Counted from the stretch's first letter, positions 1 to 7,745 are shown. The stretch is DNA of 9,848 nt from Lachnoclostridium phytofermentans (GCA_003526525.1 DPVV01000564.1:1-9848), one strand, 5' to 3'. Notes: generated by a model not told the origin, from the sequence alone. Program-made: numbers and translations.

Positions 1-1544
1 CTTAAATTAGTAAAATTTCCTTGCGTTATCGCCCATTCATATATCAGTGCAACGATACCTGAAACAATGGCTACAGCCGCACCAGTACCATTCGTAGTCA
101 CATAACTATCGTTTTGAGATGGTGCGGTAATATGTTCTCCAGGTGCTACCAAATCAGGTTTTATTTCTCCATCTCTTGAATACCCCTTACTAGAAAATGC
201 AGAAATATTGCCATCAATACTATTATAGGATGTTATAGTTATAGGTGCAATCGAATTTCCAGGAGCTGTTATTGTTGTGAAAGAATCTGAATCAAGAAAA
301 TATGTATCATTCGATAGAATATTTCCTGATGGTAAAAAGGCATTTATTTCCCAATTAATTTTATCGAGGTTACTATAGCGGATCGTCCATAAACCACTTT
401 GTATATTCACGAATCGAATCAAAATTAATTGTCTACCACCAGATAAAATATTGTCAATGCAGATAAAAGTCTCACCTATATATAATTTATGTGTATTAAG
501 TTTTATAGGATCCAACACTAAGTTTGTTGATATTTCACCAGATGGAGATATTAATACAAGAGATACTATTTGACTATATTGCGGCCAAATCTCAATCAAA
601 AAGTTCTTATCTTTATCTCCTGCATGTATAAGAATATCCTTGGTACTATTTTCAGCAGTTAAAAAACCAGAAAAATGTCTTCCTGTGTTTCCCTCGTTAC
701 CACCAGAAATAACGGAACAAAGCCCCGGAAATGTTGTTATAAATTCTAAGAAGTCCGTTAAAGGTCCTAAACTATAGTGTCCACCTTGATTGGTTCCCAG
801 AGCAATACATAAAACAAATGGTCGTTTCAAATTTTTTGCAGTTTCAAAAACGAACCTTATTCCCTTCATTATATCTGACTCTTGATAGCAAATTTTATCA
901 TTGGAAACTGCAAAAATATCCTTTATTATGTTTTTTGCTTGCTTTAACTTCACCACTACTAATTCTGATAACGGTGCCACCCCTGAAAATTCATTCTTCT
1001 CATCTTCACTGCCAACTGCTATACCTGCAATCATAGTTCCATGGCCAAACTCATCATCCGTTGGCACTATAGTAAGAGGGTTTGGTTGCTTTAAAGCATG
1101 ATTTATATCGTCTTTCGTATAAATTGTACCATATGAGAATTCAGTATCTTTTCCGGAGGTAGCTTCATTGTTTAAGGTTTGATCCCAAATTGCCTGTATT
1201 TTAGTTGTATTATCACTATAACGAAACGCTGGATGAAGATAGTTAATTCCACTATCAATGATTCCTATCAATACGCCGGTCCCATAAAGTTCATATTCCG
1301 GTTCATATCTAAATTTTGTCACTCCTGTTTCATCTAATGCAGTTGTAGAATCCGTAGTATAAATCGCTGGTATATAAGAATAAATCGATCCCAACTCACA
1401 AACATCAATAGTTTCTTTTGGCACATTGATAAGAGTATATCTATCGTTAATAACTGTCTTATTGGTAGCATAACTAAAATTCTCTAAGATAGAGTTCGGT
1501 ATAATCAAATCCATGTATTCCTCATTAATAATTTCATCAACCAT
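1..1544 (-). CDS. Csp-like subtilase (S8) paralogue 1, pseudoprotease, C-terminus cut by window edge
   Basis: The reading frame is open from ATG at 1544 to the window edge (514 codons). By alignment with its neighbours about 42 C-terminal residues are missing. No signal peptide or membrane segment is visible, so the protein is probably cytosolic or spore-internal. Regions in order: prodomain-like N-terminus (about 1-80), Asp block GIIDSGIN with D97, His block FGHGTMIAG with H168, oxyanion-hole Asn in ISGGNEGN (N283), an inserted beta-rich domain (about 300-430), then NGTGAAVAIVSG, where G488 occupies the catalytic Ser position. The classical triad is therefore incomplete, and proteolysis or self-processing is not expected. 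The start is supported by AAGGTG six bases upstream (1551-1556) and by ungapped alignment of the N-terminus with the paralogues, IPN falling at residues 15-17 in each. It is the last gene visible in the array, 123 bases after the previous stop. Family relatives are clostridial CspA/B/C germination proteins; the actual role here is unknown. Confidence 0.9.
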   Translation of the reverse strand, partial: MVDEIINEEYMDLIIPNSILENFSYATNKTVINDRYTLINVPKETIDVCELGSIYSYIPAIYTTDSTTALDETGVTKFRYEPEYELYGTGVLIGIIDSGINYLHPAFRYSDNTTKIQAIWDQTLNNEATSGKDTEFSYGTIYTKDDINHALKQPNPLTIVPTDDEFGHGTMIAGIAVGSEDEKNEFSGVAPLSELVVVKLKQAKNIIKDIFAVSNDKICYQESDIMKGIRFVFETAKNLKRPFVLCIALGTNQGGHYSLGPLTDFLEFITTFPGLCSVISGGNEGNTGRHFSGFLTAENSTKDILIHAGDKDKNFLIEIWPQYSQIVSLVLISPSGEISTNLVLDPIKLNTHKLYIGETFICIDNILSGGRQLILIRFVNIQSGLWTIRYSNLDKINWEINAFLPSGNILSNDTYFLDSDSFTTITAPGNSIAPITITSYNSIDGNISAFSSKGYSRDGEIKPDLVAPGEHITAPSQNDSYVTTNGTGAAVAIVSGIVALIYEWAITQGNFTNL

Positions 1545-1667
1545 ATAACACACCTTATTCCTCTACTTTTTAAAAATCAAATAGTTGTAATTCCGATGAA
1601 ATATAGATACTATATATGTTTCATTATTTCTTAGATAATAATTTTTGGAATTTTTAAAATTTGAGTT

Positions 1668-3353
1668 TTATAATATTAACCTTTCAAATACTCCATATAA
1701 ATCAACCTTACCAAACCCCCAAGTTCTATTCGGATAATCGATTAATAAATCTCTATCCGCTCCTCTAATTAGAAAAGTCTTAATCTCCACTCCTGTGATT
1801 CCTGTATAAAATCCTTTGGTAATAGCCCACTCAAATAAAAGTGCCACAATACCAGTATTTACTGCGGCTGCTGCCCCAGTTCCCGAGACATTTACATATC
1901 CATTCGTACTCCCTGGTGCGGTAAGTTCTGTTCCAGGAGCAACTAAATCTGGTTTTATTTCACTCACCCTAGTATAACCTTTACTGGAAAAAACGGAAAT
2001 ACCTCCCGTTAACGTATCATAGGAACTTATTGTGATTGGTGAAACCACATCCCCTGGAGTAGTAATTGTTGTATAAGTATCCGATTGTATGAAGTAGGTA
2101 TCATTAGTAATAGTACTTCCAGCTGGTAGCCATGCATTAACCTCTGCATTTGCTCTATCAATGTTATGAATTCGAAATCTCCAAAGTCCACTTTGAGCGT
2201 CCTCAAATCGAATCCATATCAACTGGTCTCCAGTTATTGGAACCGTTGGAACATTTTTTACGCATAATTTAGTAGGTTCAAATACAAATGTATACAATGT
2301 CGTCTCACCAAATCTTGGTGTTAAATTCTCAATTCTTTCACCAGAAGGAGATATGATATCAAGTGAAATTCTTAGAATTGGCTCAGTCCATATTTCTATA
2401 AAAAATTTTTTATCATTCACTGCAACATTAAATTCAACTTCTATATATTCTTCTACACTTCTTATCATTCTAGAGTAATGTCTTCTAGTATTCCCTTGGT
2501 TTCCCGCACTAATAGTAACACAGGTTTTAGGTAATTCTGATAGATCGTTTAGATAACTACTAAGTGCTCCTAAACCATCATGACTTCCTTGATTGGAACC
2601 TAGTGCTATACATAGGGCTAGTGGCCGATTTAATTGTTGAGCAACTTTTTCAACGTATTTAGCCCCCATCATAACATCAGTTTCTTGATAACAAATTACA
2701 TCGCTTGGTATGGACAAGAAGTCTTTGGTTATGTTCTTTGCTTGTTTCAGTTTCACAATTACAAATTCAGCTAAAGGAGCTACTCCAGAAAAGTCATTTG
2801 CTCTATCCGCACTCCCACCTGCAATACCAGCAATTGCTGTTCCATGACCGATTGGATCATCGGTAGGTACCACCTCTAAAGGGTATGGTTGCTCCAAGGC
2901 TCTATTAATATCTTCTTTCGTATAAATTGTTCCATATGGAAATTCTTCTTGATCCGTGGCCGGTGGATCAGTTGGATTAACTGTTTGATCCCAAATGGAA
3001 GTAATTCTTGAAGTATTGTCATTAAATAAAAATGCGGGATGAAGATAATTGATGCCACTATCAATGATTCCTATTAATACCCCAGTCCCCATAAGAGCTA
3101 AATTAGGATTACTCTGAACTCTTTTTACACCTGTTGCCTCTAGTACAAAAGTTGATTCTAAGATAAAGCACTTTGGTATATTGTTATAACCGATACCACT
3201 GAAATCACATCTATTTATATCTTCGTATGGAAGGTGAAATATAGAGTATGTGTTATTTACTCTAGTAACAACTATATTAGGATTTAGAGTTCCCACGCTA
3301 ACATTAGGAATTAACAAGTCGAAATAATTTTCACTGATAAATTTGTTTTCCAT
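1668..3353 (-). CDS. Csp-like subtilase (S8) paralogue 2, Ser-to-Gly pseudoprotease
   Basis: This 561-residue protein has the full Csp-like layout: prodomain-like region (1 to about 80), GIIDSGIN with D98, IGHGTAIAG with H170, ISAGNQGN with N285, an inserted beta-rich domain (about 300-430, containing SPSGE and FEDAQSGLW), and SGTGAAAAVNTG with G493 at the nucleophile position. The C-terminal WGFGKVDLYGVFERL block is shared with the paralogues. A longer frame begins at TTG 3425, but ATG 3353 is preferred: GGGAG lies seven bases upstream, and the resulting N-terminus MENKFISEN matches the other copies. Relative to them it carries a two-residue insertion near residues 128-138 (PTDPPATDQEE). No signal peptide is seen. 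The 156-base gap from the preceding gene holds a sigma-E-like promoter candidate and a TATAAT, so this gene may be transcribed separately from the upstream copies. It is probably catalytically inactive; a regulatory or sensing role like that of the CspC and CspA pseudoproteases of Clostridioides difficile is inference. Confidence 0.92.
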   Translation of the reverse strand: MENKFISENYFDLLIPNVSVGTLNPNIVVTRVNNTYSIFHLPYEDINRCDFSGIGYNNIPKCFILESTFVLEATGVKRVQSNPNLALMGTGVLIGIIDSGINYLHPAFLFNDNTSRITSIWDQTVNPTDPPATDQEEFPYGTIYTKEDINRALEQPYPLEVVPTDDPIGHGTAIAGIAGGSADRANDFSGVAPLAEFVIVKLKQAKNITKDFLSIPSDVICYQETDVMMGAKYVEKVAQQLNRPLALCIALGSNQGSHDGLGALSSYLNDLSELPKTCVTISAGNQGNTRRHYSRMIRSVEEYIEVEFNVAVNDKKFFIEIWTEPILRISLDIISPSGERIENLTPRFGETTLYTFVFEPTKLCVKNVPTVPITGDQLIWIRFEDAQSGLWRFRIHNIDRANAEVNAWLPAGSTITNDTYFIQSDTYTTITTPGDVVSPITISSYDTLTGGISVFSSKGYTRVSEIKPDLVAPGTELTAPGSTNGYVNVSGTGAAAAVNTGIVALLFEWAITKGFYTGITGVEIKTFLIRGADRDLLIDYPNRTWGFGKVDLYGVFERLIL

Positions 3354-3360
3354 ATATAAA

Positions 3361-3366
3361 CTCCCA
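3361..3366 (-). promoter_or_regulatory. Ribosome binding site that fixes the start of paralogue 2
   Basis: TGGGAG on the minus strand lies seven bases before ATG 3353. The longer alternative beginning at TTG 3425 has only a weak purine run before it. This supports the 561-residue form. Confidence 0.7.
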
Positions 3367-3428
3367 TCTTCGTGCTTTAGAACACATGCAATCAGATTAT
3401 TGAAAAATAATTTTCTATTTATCAATAT

Positions 3429-3491
3429 GATTTCTTTATTATCATTATAATAAAGTATGATTGAATTGAAGCTTCTATGAGATTTCTTTAT
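3429..3491. repeat. Short direct repeat upstream of paralogue 2
   Basis: The 11-mer GATTTCTTTAT occurs at 3429-3439 and again at 3481-3491, flanking the candidate promoter on both sides. It may be a protein-binding pair or a coincidence in AT-rich DNA. Confidence 0.35.
3452..3480 (-). promoter_or_regulatory. Candidate sigma-E-like promoter upstream of paralogue 2
   Basis: On the minus strand TCATAGA (3480-3474) and CATACTTT (3459-3452) are separated by 14 bases, matching the sigma-E pattern (ATA at -35; CATACAnT-like at -10, seven of eight positions). The -35 core CATAGA and the spacing are identical to the candidate upstream of paralogue 4. A perfect sigma-A type TATAAT overlaps just downstream (3449-3444) but lacks a recognisable -35, so either factor, or neither, could use this region. 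The leader to the chosen ATG would be about 90 bases. Confidence 0.4.
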
Positions 3492-3509
3492 CGTTTCGAG
3501 TAAACATTC

Positions 3510-5189
3510 TTATATGATGAGTTTTTCAAATACACCATAAATATCAACCTTTCCATAACCCCAAAACCGATTTGGATATTCTACATTAGGATCTCGACTT
3601 GCACCACGTATTAATAAAGTTTTAACTTCACGCCCCGTTATCGTGGTATAATTTCCTCGTACTACTGCCCATTCCATAAGTAGAGCTACCGCTCCGCTCG
3701 TAATAGCCGCTGCAGCTCCTGTTCCAGTAGCAACAGAATATCCAGTATTACCAGAAGGTGCTATTAAATCCGTTCCCGGTGCTGCTAAGTCAGGTTTCAC
3801 TTCACCTTTTCTTGTATAACCTATCCCTGAAAAATAAGATATTCCTCCTTCTAACGTATTATACGAACCTATTGTTACTGGTGCAACGGAATCTCCTGGT
3901 GAAGTAACTGTTGTTTCGGGATCTGCTAGTAGAAAATGAGTATTGGTTGATATAAGATCCCCTGATGGTAGCCATACATTTATCACTGAAGTTGTATTAT
4001 CGATATTATTATAGCGAAATCTCCATTGCCCACTTTGAGCGTTTTCAAATCGCAACCAAACTAATTGAGTACCAGTTTCTGAAACCGTAGCTATATTGTT
4101 GATACATATCACTGTAGGACTAAATACAAAGGAATATCTTCTAGATTGTCTTATTGCAGGATTGGTATTACTTATCTTCTCCCCTGATGGCGATGTAATC
4201 TCTAGTGATATACGCTGAATAGGCTCTAACCATATTTCCATAAAAAAATCTTTATCGTTTGCTCCAACGACCAGTTCGAATTCTGCATAAGGAATACCGG
4301 TTCTAATATTATCAGAAAAATGTCTCTGAGAATTTCCTTCATTACCAGCAGAAACTACTACACAAGTCTTCGGTAAACTTGTAATATTCCCCAAGTAAGT
4401 ACTAGTGGAACCTAAACTATCATGAGGCCCCTGACTAGTACCAAAAGCGATACAAAGTACTAATGGACGATTTAATTCTCTGGCTATTGACTCTATAAAT
4501 TTAATTCCCAACATAACATCTGTTTCTTGATAGCAAATTGCATTCTCTGGGACAGAAAAAAATTGCTTCGTAACAGTTTTCGCTTGTTTCATCTTGACTA
4601 CCACAAATTCAGATAATGGTGCTGCACCGGCAAAATTATTGCTCTCATCTATACTACCTGCTGCTATACCTGCTATAGCAGTACCATGACCTATCTCATC
4701 ATCCGTAGGAACGACTTCTAATGGATTTGGTACTTTCAGGGCACGATTTATTTCTTCTCTTGAATAGATTGTTCCATATGGAAAATCCTCATTTACCGGA
4801 GCATTTTCATCTGTAATCGTCTGATCCCAAATTGTATAAATCCTAGTGCTCTTATCACTATATAAAAAAGCCGGATGTTGATAGTTAATTCCACTATCAA
4901 GAATTCCTATTAAAGTTCCCGTCCCAAACAAGGAAAAATTTGGATTCGTTTGTATTTTATTCACACCGATTTGTTCTAAAGCTATACTAGCGTCCAATGT
5001 AAATAGGGATGGAAAATTCGAATAATTAAATATTCCAAGTGTACAAAAATCAATCCGATCACGTGGTATATTCGCAATGGAATGTTTCGAATTTACATAG
5101 GTTACGCTAGTACCACTTTCTAAAGTATCTACCAATCGATTTGGAATGATTATATCCATATAATCCTCACTGATAAATTTATTCGCCAT
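3510..5189 (-). CDS. Csp-like subtilase (S8) paralogue 3, Ser-to-Gly pseudoprotease
   Basis: This 559-residue protein has the same plan as its neighbours: prodomain-like N-terminus, GILDSGIN with D98, IGHGTAIAG with H168, VSAGNEGN with N283, a beta-rich insertion (about 300-430, with EPIQRISLEITSPSGEK and FENAQSGQW), then ATGTGAAAAITSG with G491 where Ser is expected. The C-terminal WGYGKVDIYGVFEKL block is intact. Two in-frame ATGs lie close together (5198 and 5189). The second is chosen because AAAGG directly abuts the first, too close to initiate there, but sits nine bases from the second, and because MANKFISED then aligns without gaps to the other copies. The gene follows paralogue 4 after only 69 bases with no visible terminator, so the two are probably co-transcribed. 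The sequence is nearest by eye to paralogue 4 in the inserted domain. Loss of only the Ser, with intact reading frame and Asp/His/Asn, argues for a maintained non-proteolytic function rather than gene decay. Confidence 0.92.
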   Translation of the reverse strand: MANKFISEDYMDIIIPNRLVDTLESGTSVTYVNSKHSIANIPRDRIDFCTLGIFNYSNFPSLFTLDASIALEQIGVNKIQTNPNFSLFGTGTLIGILDSGINYQHPAFLYSDKSTRIYTIWDQTITDENAPVNEDFPYGTIYSREEINRALKVPNPLEVVPTDDEIGHGTAIAGIAAGSIDESNNFAGAAPLSEFVVVKMKQAKTVTKQFFSVPENAICYQETDVMLGIKFIESIARELNRPLVLCIAFGTSQGPHDSLGSTSTYLGNITSLPKTCVVVSAGNEGNSQRHFSDNIRTGIPYAEFELVVGANDKDFFMEIWLEPIQRISLEITSPSGEKISNTNPAIRQSRRYSFVFSPTVICINNIATVSETGTQLVWLRFENAQSGQWRFRYNNIDNTTSVINVWLPSGDLISTNTHFLLADPETTVTSPGDSVAPVTIGSYNTLEGGISYFSGIGYTRKGEVKPDLAAPGTDLIAPSGNTGYSVATGTGAAAAITSGAVALLMEWAVVRGNYTTITGREVKTLLIRGASRDPNVEYPNRFWGYGKVDIYGVFEKLII

Positions 5190-5198
5190 AAAATCCAT

Positions 5199-5203
5199 CC
5201 TTT
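5199..5203 (-). promoter_or_regulatory. Ribosome binding site that fixes the start of paralogue 3
   Basis: AAAGG on the minus strand touches the first in-frame ATG (5198) but is nine bases from the second (5189), so it can serve only the second. The choice also restores N-terminal alignment with the other copies. Confidence 0.6.
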
Positions 5204-5240
5204 AGATTTGATTATTGTCGGTTCATCGAAGTTCTTTTAT

Positions 5241-5252
5241 TATCATATGATA
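5241..5252. repeat. Perfect 12-base palindrome between paralogues 4 and 3
   Basis: TATCATATGATA lies in the 69-base gap, shortly after the stop of paralogue 4. It could be an operator-like site, but it is too short for a terminator and has no T-tract. In DNA this AT-rich a chance origin is plausible. Confidence 0.3.
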
Positions 5253-5258
5253 TTTAAT

Positions 5259-6938
5259 TTAGAAAGTTAACTTCTGAAATGTTCCATATAAATCAATCTG
5301 CCCATAACCCCAAGCTCTATCAGGATAATCTATATTCTCATCTCTTCGTGCTCCACGGATTAAAAAAGTTTTTATCTCACTTCCCGTTATTCCTGTATAA
5401 TTTCCCTTCAGAATTGCCCATTCTAATAACAAAGCAACTACGCCAGAAGAAAGTGCTGCCGCACTTCCAGTTCCCGAGACTGTAACATATCCTTGTTCAT
5501 TGGATGGACTTTTAATCAAAGTACCTGGAGCAGTTAAGTCTGGCTTAACGATATCTTTTCTTGTAAAACCTTTACTCGAAAATGTTGAAATTCCACCTTC
5601 CAAAGTGTCATAAGCTCCCATTGTAATAGGACCAAAATCGCTTCCTGGTGCAGTTATCGTTATATAAGGATCTGATTGAAGGAAAAAGGTTTCTCTTGTA
5701 ATAAGATCTCCAGAGGGTAACCAAACATTAAAATTCGAAGGTGTTTTATCAATATTATTTAATTTTATTTTCCATAAACCATCTTGTGCATTTTCAAAGC
5801 GTATTAGGATTAACTGATCTCCAGATTCTGATTCTGTTGCAATATTATTGATGCACACTTTGGTTGGCCCAAATACAAAATTATATTTTTTCAACTGGCG
5901 AATCCCTGGAGTTACATTACTAACCTTTTCTCCGGATGGAGATGTCATTTCAATCGATAATCGTTGAATTGGTTGCATCCATATTTCCATGAGAAATGCT
6001 TTATCTTTTTCCCCTACTCTAAATTCAAACTCTTTAAATTCATCTTCCTTCGCAAAGCTTCCAAAATAATGTCTATTCGTATTGCCTTCATTCCCCCCAC
6101 TGGCAACAACACAGGACCTAGGTGCTCTAGTAATATCATTAAGATAATAACTTAACGGACCTAAACCATCATCTCCGCCTTGACTCGACCCTACGGCTAT
6201 ACAAAGAACAAGTGGTCGATTTAACTTTCTAGCAACATCTATAATATATTTAATACCCATCATAATATCTGACTTTTGATAGCAGGTAACTTCCTGTGAT
6301 AATGAAAAAAATTGTCTCACTACTTTTTTAGCTTGTTTTAATTTTACAACGATTAATTCTGATAATGGAGCAACACCTGCAAAATCATTTTCAATATCCT
6401 CATTACCAGCAATGATTCCTGCGATTGCAGTCCCGTGACCATTATCATCGGTAGAAGGTACCATATCTAAAGGATTTTTTTGTGTCAATGCTCTATTGAT
6501 CTCCTGCTTCGAATAAAAAGTACCATATGGAAATTCCTCATTCACCGGAGTATCTTCACTATAAATAGTTTGATCCCAAATGGAATATAATTTTGTAGTA
6601 CTATCGTTGAACAAAAAAGCCTTATGTTGATAATACACACCTGTATCAACTACTCCTATCAAAACGCCAGCACCATATAGCGCTAAATTTGGATTTTGCC
6701 TAACTCTCTCAACTCCTAATTTTTCTGATGTTATCGTTGACTCTAGTGTATAACACGTAGGAAAATACGAATAACTAAAACCACTAAGACTACAAAAATC
6801 AATTTTATCGATTGGCATCTGTACGATTGAATATAAATTATTTATATTTGTAATAGTTCCTTGATTTTCATATGTACTTAATAAGGGATTAGGAATAATC
6901 AACTCCATAAACTTTTCACTATAAAATTTATTTTCCAT
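5259..6938 (-). CDS. Csp-like subtilase (S8) paralogue 4, nucleophile block GTGSAAA
   Basis: This 559-residue protein is the first gene of the array. Blocks: GVVDTGVYYQH with D98 (DTG, the more usual form, where the other copies have DSG), NGHGTAIAG with H168, ASGGNEGN with N283, an inserted beta-rich domain (about 300-430), and SGTGSAAALSSG. Here G491 occupies the canonical Ser position, but S492 follows immediately, a Ser not found at that place in the other three. Whether S492 could act as nucleophile is unknown; a one-residue shift would normally misplace it. The start is well supported: AGGGGA six bases upstream (6945-6950), and an N-terminus (MENKFYSEK) that aligns with the paralogues. 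No signal peptide or membrane helix is seen. A sigma-E-like promoter candidate ends about 26 bases before the ATG, suggesting that transcription of the array begins here. The family relation is to the Csp germination subtilases of clostridia; a direct functional assignment cannot be made. Confidence 0.93.
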   Translation of the reverse strand: MENKFYSEKFMELIIPNPLLSTYENQGTITNINNLYSIVQMPIDKIDFCSLSGFSYSYFPTCYTLESTITSEKLGVERVRQNPNLALYGAGVLIGVVDTGVYYQHKAFLFNDSTTKLYSIWDQTIYSEDTPVNEEFPYGTFYSKQEINRALTQKNPLDMVPSTDDNGHGTAIAGIIAGNEDIENDFAGVAPLSELIVVKLKQAKKVVRQFFSLSQEVTCYQKSDIMMGIKYIIDVARKLNRPLVLCIAVGSSQGGDDGLGPLSYYLNDITRAPRSCVVASGGNEGNTNRHYFGSFAKEDEFKEFEFRVGEKDKAFLMEIWMQPIQRLSIEMTSPSGEKVSNVTPGIRQLKKYNFVFGPTKVCINNIATESESGDQLILIRFENAQDGLWKIKLNNIDKTPSNFNVWLPSGDLITRETFFLQSDPYITITAPGSDFGPITMGAYDTLEGGISTFSSKGFTRKDIVKPDLTAPGTLIKSPSNEQGYVTVSGTGSAAALSSGVVALLLEWAILKGNYTGITGSEIKTFLIRGARRDENIDYPDRAWGYGQIDLYGTFQKLTF

Positions 6939-6964
6939 AACTAGTCCCCTGACTCTTTTATATC

Positions 6965-6993
6965 AGCATATGACGTAGCTTATAATTCTATGT
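6965..6993 (-). promoter_or_regulatory. Candidate sigma-E-like sporulation promoter of the subtilase array
   Basis: Read on the minus strand, ACATAGA (6993-6987) is followed after 14 bases by CATATGCT (6972-6965). The ATA core at -35 and CATA at -10 with this spacing resemble the sporulation sigma-E pattern known from Bacillus. The -10 lies 26 bases before the ATG of paralogue 4, room for a short leader with the AGGGGA site. No good sigma-A promoter is seen in the same place. The site is short and AT-rich, so chance is possible. Confidence 0.4.
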
Positions 6994-7113
6994 TATTTAA
7001 AATATTTTATGATAATGTAATATTTAAAGGACATAATAACCAAGAGAACGTATGCTTCACGAACCTTTCCTTGACAGGAATAAAGTATCATGATTTTTAT
7101 AAGAATTTTGGGC

Positions 7114-7141
7114 TTGTTTAAGTTCTACAGAATGATATAAT
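7114..7141 (+). promoter_or_regulatory. Extended -10 promoter for the ferritin gene
   Basis: A perfect TATAAT (7136-7141) is preceded by TG one base before it (TGaTATAAT), an extended -10 element. A weak -35, TTGTTT (7114-7119), sits 16 bases upstream. The expected start site near 7148 gives a leader of about 23 bases containing the AGGAGGT ribosome binding site (7158-7164). A second possible -35, perfect TTGACA at 7071-7076, has no good -10 at the right distance and is less likely to be used. Confidence 0.7.
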
Positions 7142-7170
7142 AGAATTACCAAAGAATAGGAGGTAAAAAA

Positions 7171-7683
7171 ATGGATAACGAAAAAGTTAGCAGTTTATTG
7201 AATGATCAAGTAAGGAAAGAATTTTATTCTTCTTATTTATACTTAGATATGTCAAATTACTATACAGAGCAAGGCTTAGATGGTTTTGCAAATTGGTTCA
7301 AAGTTCAAGCTCAAGAAGAAAGAGACCATGCGATGCTTTTTATGCAATATATGCAGAACAATAACTTAAAAGTAACTCTTAAGGCAATTGATTCTCCAGT
7401 GAATGAATACACTTCAGCAATGGAACCTCTAAAGTCAAGCTTAGAACATGAACAATCTGTAACGGACTTCATCCATACAATATATGATGCTGCATTCACG
7501 GTGAAGGATTTTCGTACTATGCAGTTTCTTGATTGGTTTGTAAAAGAACAGGGAGAAGAAGAAAAGAAAGCCACAGATTTAATTAAAAAAATGGAACTCT
7601 ATGGCAATGACTCTAAGAGCCTTTATATGTTAGATCAAGAATTGGGTAGTCGTGTTTATATGGCACCAACGTTAGTGTTATAG
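7171..7683 (+). CDS. ftnA: Bacterial non-haem ferritin (iron storage)
   Basis: This 170-residue ferritin should assemble into a 24-subunit cytoplasmic shell that oxidises Fe(II) and stores it as a ferric mineral. The ferroxidase ligands fall at the same numbers as in E. coli FtnA: E17 (in VRKEFYSSY), E50 and H53 (in AQEERDHA), E94 (in LEHEQS) and Q127 (in FVKEQGEEE). The third-site acids E49, E126 and E130 are also present. No haem-binding Met of the bacterioferritin type is apparent at the usual place (position 52 is Asp), so it is a ferritin rather than a bacterioferritin. The start is fixed by AGGAGGT six bases upstream of ATG. It is a single-gene unit, divergent from the subtilase array and convergent with ptsHI, ending at a strong hairpin. 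No convincing Fur or PerR box was found upstream, so iron or peroxide control cannot be claimed from this sequence. The identification is secure; the gene symbol is by family. Confidence 0.96.
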   Translation: MDNEKVSSLLNDQVRKEFYSSYLYLDMSNYYTEQGLDGFANWFKVQAQEERDHAMLFMQYMQNNNLKVTLKAIDSPVNEYTSAMEPLKSSLEHEQSVTDFIHTIYDAAFTVKDFRTMQFLDWFVKEQGEEEKKATDLIKKMELYGNDSKSLYMLDQELGSRVYMAPTLVL

Positions 7684-7745
7684 AAACTTAATCTTAGAAA
7701 TCGCTAACTAGTTTTCAAGATGAGAAAGTTGAGTTATTTATATAG

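Noticed and set aside
1589..1625. Imperfect inverted repeat between paralogues 2 and 1
   Set aside because: The arms are A/T only apart from one or two pairs and need a bulge; not convincing as a terminator or operator.
1..6938. Secreted subtilisin-type proteases
   Set aside because: None of the four N-termini has a signal peptide or hydrophobic segment, and the domain plan matches the Csp group rather than exported subtilisins.
6965..7055. Half-sites resembling PerR or Fur boxes (TTATAAT, TGATAAT) upstream of the ferritin gene
   Set aside because: Each has only one good half; the other half does not match the inverted copy, and such strings are common in DNA this AT-rich.
7067..7080. Small hairpin TTCCT-TGAC-AGGAA in the intergenic region
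   Set aside because: The stem is only five pairs, with no T-tract and no sign of a small RNA; it overlaps a possible -35 and is probably coincidental.
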